21,164 bases of DNA, from contig BJHC01000001.1 in NCBI GenBank assembly GCA_014191535.1, forward strand, positions 1 to 21,164, given 5' to 3'. The notes below the pieces were generated by a model. That model saw nothing but the letters and a program-made list of their open reading frames with translations. It did not search any database and was not told the DNA's origin. Shown piece after piece: positions 9,937-16,762 of this stretch. A program made the translations under genes and the position numbers. Each line of letters begins with the position of its first letter. Position 1 is the first letter of the stretch. The stretch is from Cyanobium sp. Its GTDB lineage: Bacteria > Cyanobacteriota > Cyanobacteriia > PCC-6307 > Cyanobiaceae.

Positions 9937-11274
9937 ATGGTCAGCATGCAGCACAGCAACACCAGCTACGACAACATTCATCCCGGGCTCAGCCAGGCTG
10001 ATGCCCTGGCGATTTTGGAGGCGCCCCTGGGGGAGCTTGATGCGGCCAGCGATTACTACATGGCCGCCGCCCACCTCTTAAATTTTCCTGGAGCAGCCAG
10101 TGAGGCGGCACTGCTGCGGCTTGTGAACAACACAGCCCCTGAGCAACCGGTGCAGCTGGCACGCCGCAAAGCGGTGGAGGTGCTGGGGCGTTTTGGTTGC
10201 CAAAAAGCGATCCCAAGTATCGGCCGCTGCTTGGAGAGCTCGGATCCCTACTTGGTGGAAAACGCCGCCTGGGCTTTACAGCAGCTCAATTGCCAGGACG
10301 CAACCATCCATCAGGCCCTCTGCAAGCACCTGCACAACCATGGCCAGAGCCGCAGGGTGCTGATCCAAAGCCTGGCGGGGCTGGGCGTACAGGAGGCTTT
10401 GCCGGCCATCCAGGCGCTTCAGAGCTGCGACAACCCAGGGGTGCGAGGCACCGCGCTGGCGGCTGTTGCCAGGCTCAGTGGCGATCGCAGCCGGCTACAG
10501 GAGCTGGAAGATCACCTCACCCTGCCCAACCAGATGGACCGTCAAACGGCGATCCAGGATCTGATCGACTGCGGCGGATGCGAGCTGTTGCCCTCGATCT
10601 TGCGGGCCCCCGTCTCGCCGGTGTTCAGGATGCGCGCCCTGCGCGCCCTCTGGCCCGCAGGGGCACAGCAGCATGCTGGGCTGGAGCTGCTCGCCTGCCT
10701 CGACACCCTCCTGACCGATCCACCGGAGCAGCTGGTGCTGGTGCACCGCTACGACACCGAGCCCAGCGTCGCGTTTCTGCTCGGGGAGTTTTTCGGCACT
10801 GATTTCAGCCGCAGCTATCTGGCCTGGGCCACGCTGCAACAACGCGACGCCACGGAAATCTGGCCCGCCCTGTGGCAACGCTGGCAGGAGGACGCCCACA
10901 ACGACTATGGCGCCCACTACTTTGTGATTCAGCTGCTCGGCAGCATGGATGGATGGCCGCAACAGGCGGAAGCCGCGATTGAACAGGTGCTGCTGGGAGC
11001 ACTGAGGAGCACACGGCCCCAGTTCAGCAAATCCAAACCGGCCGCCTGTCTGGCGCTGCACCGGCGGGCCCCCCACGCCTGGGCCAGCGGCGTGGGGGAA
11101 TGGCTCTCCCCCAGGGCCACCCGTAATTGGGAGCTGCGCTACGCAGCCTGCATGGGGTTGACCTCGGCACACCAGGCTGGATCGTTGCCTGAAGCGGGAT
11201 GGAGGGAGATCTTGAACGAGAGCGAACCGGATGGCTTCGTGGCCGCCAAGCGTCAGCTGCTGATCTCGGCGTAG
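9937..11274 (+). CDS. cpeY: Phycoerythrin alpha Cys82 bilin lyase, CpeY subunit
   Basis: A 445-residue E/F-type lyase, the typical CpeY length (about 430), far longer than CpcE. The N-terminal region has DYYMAAAHLLNFPG, then HEAT units such as VQLARRKAVEVLGRFGCQKA and LESSDPYLVENAAWALQQLN. The C-terminal half (EFFGTDFSRSYLAWATLQQR, WELRYAACMGLTSAHQAGSL) is CpeY-like. CpeY with CpeZ attaches phycoerythrobilin to Cys82 of CpeA. Here cpeY is separated from cpeZ by three genes, although the two are adjacent in many cyanobacteria. Either the ATG at 9937 or the one at 9946 may be used. The stop overlaps the convergent cpeR stop by 22 bp. Confidence 0.9.
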   Translation: MVSMQHSNTSYDNIHPGLSQADALAILEAPLGELDAASDYYMAAAHLLNFPGAASEAALLRLVNNTAPEQPVQLARRKAVEVLGRFGCQKAIPSIGRCLESSDPYLVENAAWALQQLNCQDATIHQALCKHLHNHGQSRRVLIQSLAGLGVQEALPAIQALQSCDNPGVRGTALAAVARLSGDRSRLQELEDHLTLPNQMDRQTAIQDLIDCGGCELLPSILRAPVSPVFRMRALRALWPAGAQQHAGLELLACLDTLLTDPPEQLVLVHRYDTEPSVAFLLGEFFGTDFSRSYLAWATLQQRDATEIWPALWQRWQEDAHNDYGAHYFVIQLLGSMDGWPQQAEAAIEQVLLGALRSTRPQFSKSKPAACLALHRRAPHAWASGVGEWLSPRATRNWELRYAACMGLTSAHQAGSLPEAGWREILNESEPDGFVAAKRQLLISA

Positions 11275-11564
11275 CGCGTCTGGTGGGAGCCCTGATCGGC
11301 CCAGTAGCTCTGAAGCTCGAGGCCTGCGGGGCGGGGCACCGCCGCTTCAGCCCTCAGCACCTTGAAGGTGCGGCGGGGCCCCATGGGCCAATTGCCCACA
11401 GCTCGGACCATCCGCACATGGCCACCCAAGCTGATCAAGCAAGCCTCAAAGCGGTCGATCAACGATTGATCCACGGTTTCAAAAATGAAATCCTGACCAT
11501 GGCAGATCAAATGCTGGGAGCGAATCCAGCAGCGCATCTGCTTGCGGGCGCTGACCAAGTCCAT
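11253..11564 (-). CDS. cpeR: Phycoerythrin gene activator CpeR
   Basis: A 103-residue small protein with SARKQMRCWIRSQHLICHGQ, DFIFETVDQSLIDRFEACLI, SLGGHVRMVRAV and WPMGPRRTFKVLRAEAAVPR. Size, motifs and place immediately after cpeT fit CpeR of the cpeCDESTR operon. In Fremyella, CpeR is needed for expression of cpeBA and other phycoerythrin genes; its mechanism is unclear and it has no recognisable helix-turn-helix here either. It is 11 bp downstream of cpeT and its 3' end overlaps the cpeY 3' end by 22 bp on the opposite strand. Confidence 0.8.
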   Translation of the reverse strand: MDLVSARKQMRCWIRSQHLICHGQDFIFETVDQSLIDRFEACLISLGGHVRMVRAVGNWPMGPRRTFKVLRAEAAVPRPAGLELQSYWADQGSHQTRYAEISS

Positions 11565-11575
11565 CGCGGTGCGAG

Positions 11576-12226
11576 TTAGAGGCTCACCGGCCCGGGGGCT
11601 GGATGAGACGCAGGGTTGGCTTGACGCAGCCAGTCCTGCGTGAGGGCATCACCAAACGAAGCGATCCGCTCAAAGCACAAGGGGCCATGCTCTGAGCCCC
11701 AAAGCCGTGCGTGGGTGCTGGGATCAAAGCCCTGGTCACGACTGACCCAGCTCCGTTCATCAACCTGGACTTCGCTGACCAGGTAGGTGAGTTGACCGTC
11801 GCGGGGCACGAAGCAACGCTCGCCCGGTTCCAGACCTCCAACAAAGCCACCACCAGCCTGGGGCCTGAAGTGCATGGCACAGCCACAGCGCTGCTGCAGA
11901 CGGTCGGGTTGGATCAGCCTCAGCAAATCGGGTGTGAAGCCCGCACCCGCGAGACGCAGGGGTGTATCAAAACCGTAGTTTTCAACAATCAACACATCCG
12001 CTGTTGGCACCAAACGATGCACACCCTGGCGGTAGGGGCGCCAAGGATCATGGTCATAACTCTGCTCGGAATAAAAGCCTGGCCCTTGCAACACCTGCCA
12101 AGGCAAAGGGCGGAAATAAATATTGATATGGGCGAAATGAACAGGATCAGCCTGCGATTGGGCGCGATTGCTGTAGTGGCCGCAAAGTGTTTTGGCGAAA
12201 GACAGCGTTGTCTGCAGATCAATCAC
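11576..12226 (-). CDS. cpeT: Phycoerythrin beta Cys165 bilin lyase CpeT
   Basis: A protein of about 216 residues of the CpcT/CpeT family: SFAKTLCGHYSNRAQSQADP, HINIYFRPLPWQVLQGPGFY SEQSY, CAMHFRPQAGGGFVGGLEPG, TYLVSEVQVDERSWVSRDQG FDPSTH. CpeT attaches phycoerythrobilin to the third-site cysteine (Cys165) of phycoerythrin beta. No ATG exists near the family N-terminus. A GTG at 12226 (GTG ATT GAT CTG), 25 bp after the cpeS stop, is the best start. Upstream in-frame codons would run back through cpeS. Neighbours cpeS upstream and cpeR 11 bp downstream give the S-T-R order. Confidence 0.87.
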   Translation of the reverse strand: MIDLQTTLSFAKTLCGHYSNRAQSQADPVHFAHINIYFRPLPWQVLQGPGFYSEQSYDHDPWRPYRQGVHRLVPTADVLIVENYGFDTPLRLAGAGFTPDLLRLIQPDRLQQRCGCAMHFRPQAGGGFVGGLEPGERCFVPRDGQLTYLVSEVQVDERSWVSRDQGFDPSTHARLWGSEHGPLCFERIASFGDALTQDWLRQANPASHPAPGPVSL

Positions 12227-12251
12227 AAAGCCAACAGGGGAGATTGGGAAA

Positions 12252-12803
12252 TCAGGATTGGAGATTAATCCGCCGCACCTCAGAAGCGAATGATGTCTGC
12301 AGCACGCCAGAACCAGCGGATGTACGCAACACGGAAGATCGGCAGCGAACATGTTCTGAGACAAACCAGATCCGCTCCTCAGCCATCGATTGTCCGTACT
12401 GTGTGTTCAGCACAAATGTGGCATCGTCGAGAAATCTGTAATTCCCCACGGCCTGCTCAGCTTCGGCGTAGCCAACACTGCGCAGCAACCGGCCGGATTG
12501 ATCTCCATCAGGCACCGGCACAAGGATGCAGGAACCAGCCGACACTTCCGACGGATCATCCGGCTCCCAATCGCTCTCCGCATGCCATTCCATTCGGAAG
12601 GGTGATCGCGCCGCTGATACGGCGCAGCCATGGTCAGCCAGCAAGGCAACGACATCAGGATGGTCGCAGTCCAGCGATTCGATCTGCACCGCGCTGCGAA
12701 CATCTTCAAATTGCTGAAAAGCCAGAGAGTGGCCACTGCGCATGGAGCGCCAACGCCCCAAGCTGCGCAAGACGAACTGGTCGAGTAATTGCGTCGTTGC
12801 CAA
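12252..12803 (-). CDS. cpeS: Phycoerythrin bilin lyase CpeS
   Basis: A protein of about 183 residues of the CpcS/CpeS lipocalin-like lyase family. Landmarks: QFVLRSLGRWRSMRSGHSLA FQQFE, SCILVPVPDGDQSGRLLRSV GYAEAEQAVGNY, MAEERIWFVSEHVRCRSSVL. The stretch from ILVPVPD to GYAE is especially CpeS-like. CpeS attaches phycoerythrobilin to Cys82 of phycoerythrin beta. No ATG fits the N-terminus. A TTG at 12803 (MATTQLLDQF), 1 nt after the stop of a 52-residue ORF, is the most sensible start and implies translational coupling. A TTG at 12878 would give an out-of-family extension. It is followed by cpeT and cpeR. Confidence 0.87.
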   Translation of the reverse strand: MATTQLLDQFVLRSLGRWRSMRSGHSLAFQQFEDVRSAVQIESLDCDHPDVVALLADHGCAVSAARSPFRMEWHAESDWEPDDPSEVSAGSCILVPVPDGDQSGRLLRSVGYAEAEQAVGNYRFLDDATFVLNTQYGQSMAEERIWFVSEHVRCRSSVLRTSAGSGVLQTSFASEVRRINLQS

Positions 12804-12804
12804 C

Positions 12805-12963
12805 TTAATCGTGCTGACGCCGGTGAGGTTCGTCGTTGAGATCTCGGGCAGCTTGAACCATGTGCACCAGGCTTTCAATCATCATGCTCAGCGCGGGGGG
12901 CTGAGCCTCCAGATCGGCTGCCGGAGTTGAAGACCCAGCGCAGGAGGGAGTGCTATCGGACAT
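12805..12963 (-). CDS. Small ORF of 52 residues directly upstream of cpeS
   Basis: ATG at 12963 to TAA at 12807-12805. The protein begins MSDSTPSCAGSSTPAADLEA, followed by an amphipathic stretch (SMMIESLVHMVQAARDLNDE) and a basic end. The stop is 1 nt from the TTG start of cpeS (TAA-G-TTG), so translating this ORF would deliver ribosomes to a weak cpeS start. That spacing is the main support. Its layout, a Ser/Pro/Ala-rich head plus a short helix, recalls the 82-residue protein at 5601-5849. Function unknown. It could be a coupling leader rather than a functional protein. Confidence 0.5.
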   Translation of the reverse strand: MSDSTPSCAGSSTPAADLEAQPPALSMMIESLVHMVQAARDLNDEPHRRQHD

Positions 12964-12989
12964 CGGGGAGTGAATTGGCGGACTTCAAA

Positions 12990-13008
12990 GGCACAAGAAC
13001 CATGTGCC
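12990..13008 (-). terminator. Stem-loop in the cpeE-cpeS spacer, weak terminator or attenuator
   Basis: Minus strand GGCACA, a 7-nt loop, TGTGCC, followed only by TTTG. The perfect 6-bp stem lacks a real T tract, so partial termination or mRNA end stabilisation is more likely than full termination. A second GC-rich stem lies upstream at 13031-13047. Confidence 0.4.
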
Positions 13009-13010
13009 GA

Positions 13011-13127
13011 TCACACAGGGCGGATGAGGTGCCCCGCCGAACGGGGCCGACTCAGTGATGCGATCTCAACCAGCGAGACCAGAATAGCGAGCTGCAGGAC
13101 CAGCAGTTGGAGCTGCAGCTCGATCAT
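13011..13127 (-). CDS. Possible 38-residue hydrophobic peptide downstream of cpeE
   Basis: ATG at 13127 to TGA at 13013-13011. The product begins MIELQLQLLVLQLAILVSLV, a continuous hydrophobic stretch of membrane-span length, and ends in a basic tail. There is no ribosome binding site and the frame contains a GC-rich hairpin, so it may be chance. Recorded because leucine-rich short peptides of this kind are easily missed. Confidence 0.2.
   Translation of the reverse strand: MIELQLQLLVLQLAILVSLVEIASLSRPRSAGHLIRPV
13031..13047 (-). repeat. GC-rich inverted repeat in the cpeE-cpeS spacer
   Basis: Arms GCCCCG (13031-13036) and CGGGGC (13042-13047) around a 5-nt loop, with no T tract on either strand. 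Together with the stem at 12990-13008 it makes a double hairpin about 120 nt after the cpeE stop, possibly an RNase-protecting end for the linker mRNA. Confidence 0.45.
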
Positions 13128-13162
13128 GGCCTGACAACCGCGTCAGAGGTACGGGCTCAGGC

Positions 13163-13903
13163 TCAGGATTGCGTGATCGTGAGAATACGACCCCCGCGGC
13201 GGTGCACCCCCTGAATGGCATCGGTGAGTGAACTGAACGGCACGGTGGTCGCCTGGCTGACGCGACGGTTGACACCAACGGGGTTGGCCGTGACCCAGCG
13301 GATCACGAAGCGTTGTTGATCACGCCCCCCGGCCCCGGGGATTTTTTGGGCATCACGCGGGGGTGTTGCCGTGGCCAAGCTGGTCAACAACTGGGCTCGC
13401 TGAGCTCCATCAAAGCCCGCATGGCCTGTGGACAGGGAGCGGTGGCGGTAGTAGGCGAGGTTGGATTCGCCGACCTGACTCACCAAGCCGCGGTCATGGG
13501 GAACGGTGTCGTCACCAAAAACGCTCATGTATTCAGCGTTGTAGATGTAGCTGTTGATGTCGGCCTCATAGCCATCGTCAGCCAGACGCTGCACATGTTC
13601 GCTGACCTCGGCCTGATCCCTTGGGGCGCGACCCAGCAAATGTTTGAAATTCAATTCAACAAAGCGATAGGGGCCATTCACCTCGAAGAACAGGCGCCGG
13701 TAGGAATCAGAGAGGGCCAGGGCCTGAATCAAGCCCTGAACAGTCAGGTCGCCATTCACGAACAAGCTTTCCGCCGTGAGGCAGCGCTCATGCTCAAACA
13801 GGTGGGCATTGCCAAACACCTGGCGATAGGCAGCCCGAAGCTGTTCTGTGGCTTGAGCCTGACGCTGATCAGAAGCGGGGCTGACGGGGGTGGATGTGAG
13901 CAT
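13163..13903 (-). CDS. cpeE: Phycoerythrin rod linker CpeE
   Basis: A 246-residue rod linker. The PBS-linker domain covers roughly residues 15-145 (LRAAYRQVFGNAHLFEHERC, FVELNFKHLLGRAPRDQAEV, YEADINSYIYNAEYMSVFGD DTVP). A CpcD-like domain covers residues about 197-246 (RFVIRWVTANPVGVNRRVSQ ending VHRRGGRILTITQS). Size and third position after cpeC and the CpeD-like gene fit CpeE. It links phycoerythrin-I hexamers in the distal part of the rod. The ATG at 13903 is used; an upstream in-frame ATG at 13987 would overlap the preceding gene. The gap from the preceding linker gene is 49 bp, and no terminator lies between them. Confidence 0.9.
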   Translation of the reverse strand: MLTSTPVSPASDQRQAQATEQLRAAYRQVFGNAHLFEHERCLTAESLFVNGDLTVQGLIQALALSDSYRRLFFEVNGPYRFVELNFKHLLGRAPRDQAEVSEHVQRLADDGYEADINSYIYNAEYMSVFGDDTVPHDRGLVSQVGESNLAYYRHRSLSTGHAGFDGAQRAQLLTSLATATPPRDAQKIPGAGGRDQQRFVIRWVTANPVGVNRRVSQATTVPFSSLTDAIQGVHRRGGRILTITQS

Positions 13904-13952
13904 GGTGGGGACAGGCAAGCGTGCGAGATGAAGCGAAGAACGTGCTGGGCGC

Positions 13953-15575
13953 TCAGGCGATTTCAGTGATCGACTGAATACGGCCACCGCGGCGATGGAT
14001 GTAGGTCAGTTGGCTGGTCATATCTCGACCAGACACCACATAGCTGGCGTTGGGAGTGCGCTGGCGCCCTCCGGCCGGTTGCGCCGTGACGACAATGCGG
14101 AAGCGCTTGGTGGTGGGATCCACCGAACCGGAAGCGGCCGCGAGCCTGTTGGCACGACGGGTCGTGGAGTTCCAATTGGAGGGGGCCGTAGCGGTCGCCA
14201 CGGAGGTCAGCAGTGACGACGTGGCCTGGACACTGTCGCTGGCGGCGTATCCCTCCGCCAAGGCCAGATGCCGGTTGAAGGCCAGCTGCGGTCGGCCATT
14301 CTCGGTGGCCACACGCAGGTAAGGCACCGTGTTTTCGCCGAATGTCTGCTGATACTCGGAACTGTCAACGTAGCTATTGATTTCTGCCTCATAGCCATGA
14401 TTCGCAAGGCGCTGCAGATGCTCGCTCACTTCCTCCTGGGAAGCAGGGGCACGGCCGAGCAGATGTTTGAAGTTGAGCTCGACAAATCGGTAAGGAGCGC
14501 TGTTCTCGAAGAACCGGCGTCGGTAATCGGCCGATTGCGCAACAGCCCGAACAAATTCACGGGTGCTGAAGCGACCCTCCGCAAACTGACTTTCAGCCGT
14601 CAGACTGCGCTCGCTCTCCATCACGTGGGGATTGCCGAGAACCTGGCGGTAAACAGCGCGGGTCAGGGCTGAGATCTGATCAGCGGAATCGCCCGGGCAG
14701 CGCTCATACACCTCCTGCTGCCGCTGGCCTAGGCCAAATCCCACATAGAGGTCACCGCGCATGGGCGCCGAATCACCGCCATCGGCGCTGGCACGTTGCA
14801 CCGGATCAAACACACCCCGGGGCGACCCTGAGGACACACCACCCGCACGCGGTGCGGTGGCCGATCGGTACACCTGGGCTGGCACCTTGATCGACAACTG
14901 AGCACCATTGACGAGGTTGCGCAGCAGAAGGCTTTGTGAGCCAATCGCAGTGTCGCTAGCAGCAAAGCTCTGCTGGAGCGCTGCGCTGCGATTAAAGATG
15001 GCCTGGGGCTCCCCAACCGGTGAATTCCAACCGGTGGCATAGGGAACAGTATCTTCCCCAAAGCTGGTGAAATATTCGTCTGAATCGAGATAGCTGTTAA
15101 TCTCAGCCTCATAGCCATCGCTCGCAATCAAGGCCACATGGGCTGAAATCTCAGCCTCATTGCGAGGCGGGCGACCGAGCAGGTGTTTGAAATTGAGCTC
15201 AACGGCGCGGTGGGGTGTGACCGCTTCAAAGAAACGGGAACGGTAAAAGTCAGACTGGGCCAGAAGGCGCACAAAATCGCGAACGCTGATCTGGGCATTG
15301 CGGAGCTTGGATTCCGCACTCAGCAAGCGCTCACTCTCCATGGGCTGCACATTGCCGAACACCTGCCGGTAGGCAGCGGTCACGGCGAGATGGAAGGCGC
15401 TGTTATCAGTGGCCGTGAAGGCGGAAGGCGACTGCAGCGCTTGCTGATTGCGGAAGGTGCCTTGATCAATCGCGGCCTCGGCCGTTGAAGGGCCGTTGCG
15501 GCGCGAAAATGCGACAGGTGCCTCCAGCAACTGGGGTGCACCAAATCCAACCGCTTTACTGGTGTTGGGTGTCAT
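13953..15575 (-). CDS. Two-domain phycoerythrin rod linker, CpeD/MpeD-like fusion
   Basis: A 540-residue protein with two PBS-linker domains and one C-terminal CpcD-like domain: domain 1 about residues 58-185 (AVTAAYRQVFGNVQPMESER, AVELNFKHLLGRPPRNEAEI), domain 2 about 300-425 (ALTRAVYRQVLGNPHVMESE, FVELNFKHLLGRAPASQEEV), CpcD-like about 490-540 (IHRRGGRIQSITEIA). Length and layout match MpeD of WH8102, described as a fusion of an MpeC paralogue with CpeD. Here the only cysteine is Cys293, between the domains, so the N-terminal domain has no bilin-binding cysteine. That fits a strain without phycoerythrin II. It occupies the cpeD position between cpeC and cpeE. The ATG at 15575 has GAGG 7 nt upstream. 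Confidence 0.88.
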   Translation of the reverse strand: MTPNTSKAVGFGAPQLLEAPVAFSRRNGPSTAEAAIDQGTFRNQQALQSPSAFTATDNSAFHLAVTAAYRQVFGNVQPMESERLLSAESKLRNAQISVRDFVRLLAQSDFYRSRFFEAVTPHRAVELNFKHLLGRPPRNEAEISAHVALIASDGYEAEINSYLDSDEYFTSFGEDTVPYATGWNSPVGEPQAIFNRSAALQQSFAASDTAIGSQSLLLRNLVNGAQLSIKVPAQVYRSATAPRAGGVSSGSPRGVFDPVQRASADGGDSAPMRGDLYVGFGLGQRQQEVYERCPGDSADQISALTRAVYRQVLGNPHVMESERSLTAESQFAEGRFSTREFVRAVAQSADYRRRFFENSAPYRFVELNFKHLLGRAPASQEEVSEHLQRLANHGYEAEINSYVDSSEYQQTFGENTVPYLRVATENGRPQLAFNRHLALAEGYAASDSVQATSSLLTSVATATAPSNWNSTTRRANRLAAASGSVDPTTKRFRIVVTAQPAGGRQRTPNASYVVSGRDMTSQLTYIHRRGGRIQSITEIA

Positions 15576-15634
15576 GGCAAAACCTCAAAAGAATGGGTGG
15601 GGAGAGCGAAGAAAGAAAACCTGCTGGCGGAAGG

Positions 15635-15640
15635 ATTAGA
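15635..15640 (-). promoter_or_regulatory. Possible -10 element before the CpeD/MpeD-like linker gene
   Basis: TCTAAT on the minus strand, 60 bp before the ATG at 15575, in the 145-bp gap after cpeC. No good -35 hexamer is visible. It may give the linker gene its own transcript in addition to read-through from cpeC. Confidence 0.25.
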
Positions 15641-15720
15641 CCACTAAACATGCCACAAACAGGCTGAAAATGTCCTGGCGAACAGGGCGTCAGACATGCG
15701 GATGCAGCATCAAGCCACGC

Positions 15721-16605
15721 TTACCCGACAGGGGTAATGCTGGCGATCCTGCCGCCTTCACGGTGGATGCGCTGGTACTGCTCGGAAAGCTTGTCGAACG
15801 GCACGAAATACACCCGGTTGGCTTTGGTGTAGCGCGAAATGCGGCGCACATTATTGGCGCGATAGGCCGTGACTTCAACCCGATAGACCTTGCCGTCTTG
15901 GCCAGCGCCGGCTCCCAAACGGGTGGCAGCGTCCTGAAGGTTGGCGGATGGCCTGAAGCTCCAGCCCTGGGAATCCAAGGAAGAAGGCGGCACCACGGGC
16001 AGGGGGCGATTCTGGTAGGCCGCGCCACCCAGACGGCTCCGATTGCCAGAGAGATCGCCCTTCAGACTGCTGCTGCTGTTGCCACGCAGCAACTGGAACG
16101 ACCAGGTGAATTCCTGAAGAGTGGTGCAGGATTCTGTTTTCCAACCGCGCTGATAGGGAACGGTCCACTCACCAAACGTGTCTTGGTAGTCGGCCGAATC
16201 CAAAAAACTATCAATGTCTGCGTCATACCCCTTGGCATCAAGGCGCTCGGCATGGTCGCGCATTTCCTGAAAATCCACAGGCGCCCGGCCCAGCAGATGA
16301 CGGAAGGCCAACTCGATGTAGCGATAACGCGCACAGCTTTCAAAGAAACGCGCACGGTAGAGATCACTCTTGGCAATGGTGCGCACGAACTCACGTACAC
16401 TGATCTCACCCAACTTGAATTGGGATTCAGCCACCAGCTGGCGCTCACTATCCATCACATAGGCATTACCAAGCACCTGCTTGTACACCGCACGGATGAT
16501 GAGTTCTTTCTTGGCATCATCATCACCAGGGATGAGCTCAAGCGGAGCTTCGCTATCTTGGGAGAAGCGTTCGACCCCCAACAGGGAGGCGGGTCCGAAG
16601 GGCAT
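15721..16605 (-). CDS. cpeC: Phycoerythrin rod linker CpeC
   Basis: A 294-residue linker starting MPFGPASLLGVERF, the classical CpeC N-terminus. The PBS-linker domain covers residues about 35-160 (IIRAVYKQVLGNAYVMDSER, REFVRTIAKSDLYRARFFES, FRHLLGRAPVDFQEMRDHAE). A spacer contains LLRGNSSSSLKGDLSG. The CpcD-like domain covers about 239-293 (VYRVEVTAYRANNVRR ... IHREGGRIASITPV). CpeC joins the first phycoerythrin hexamer to the phycocyanin part of the rod. The ATG at 16605 is chosen because the longer frame from a TTG at 16677 runs through the likely promoter. It is first of the cpeC-D-E-S-T-R-like series. Confidence 0.93.
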   Translation of the reverse strand: MPFGPASLLGVERFSQDSEAPLELIPGDDDAKKELIIRAVYKQVLGNAYVMDSERQLVAESQFKLGEISVREFVRTIAKSDLYRARFFESCARYRYIELAFRHLLGRAPVDFQEMRDHAERLDAKGYDADIDSFLDSADYQDTFGEWTVPYQRGWKTESCTTLQEFTWSFQLLRGNSSSSLKGDLSGNRSRLGGAAYQNRPLPVVPPSSLDSQGWSFRPSANLQDAATRLGAGAGQDGKVYRVEVTAYRANNVRRISRYTKANRVYFVPFDKLSEQYQRIHREGGRIASITPVG

Positions 16606-16660
16606 GGCGGCAAGGTCGTAACCGGTTAATTTTGTGATGAGACTCCAGTTCTCAAGCGCC

Positions 16661-16674
16661 AGCTTTATAAAGCT
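16661..16674 (-). promoter_or_regulatory. Palindrome AGCTTTATAAAGCT before cpeC, -10 and/or operator candidate
   Basis: A perfect 14-bp palindrome centred 62 bp before the cpeC ATG. On the minus strand it contains TATAAA, a good -10 hexamer, though no clear -35 is seen 17 bp upstream. Its 6-2-6 form resembles the dyads at 6011-6024 and 9878-9891. Confidence 0.4.
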
Positions 16675-16762
16675 CAATCAGACGTATCCCTTTGTTGCGT
16701 GATTCCGGCGGTGCCTCGGAACGAGGCAGCTCGCTGGTTCGCCGATGGCACCCGGCGGGGGG

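Noticed and set aside
15670..16629. 319-codon plus-strand open frame opposite cpeC
   Set aside because: The minus-strand frame is a clear CpeC linker with conserved domains; the plus frame has no recognisable domain.
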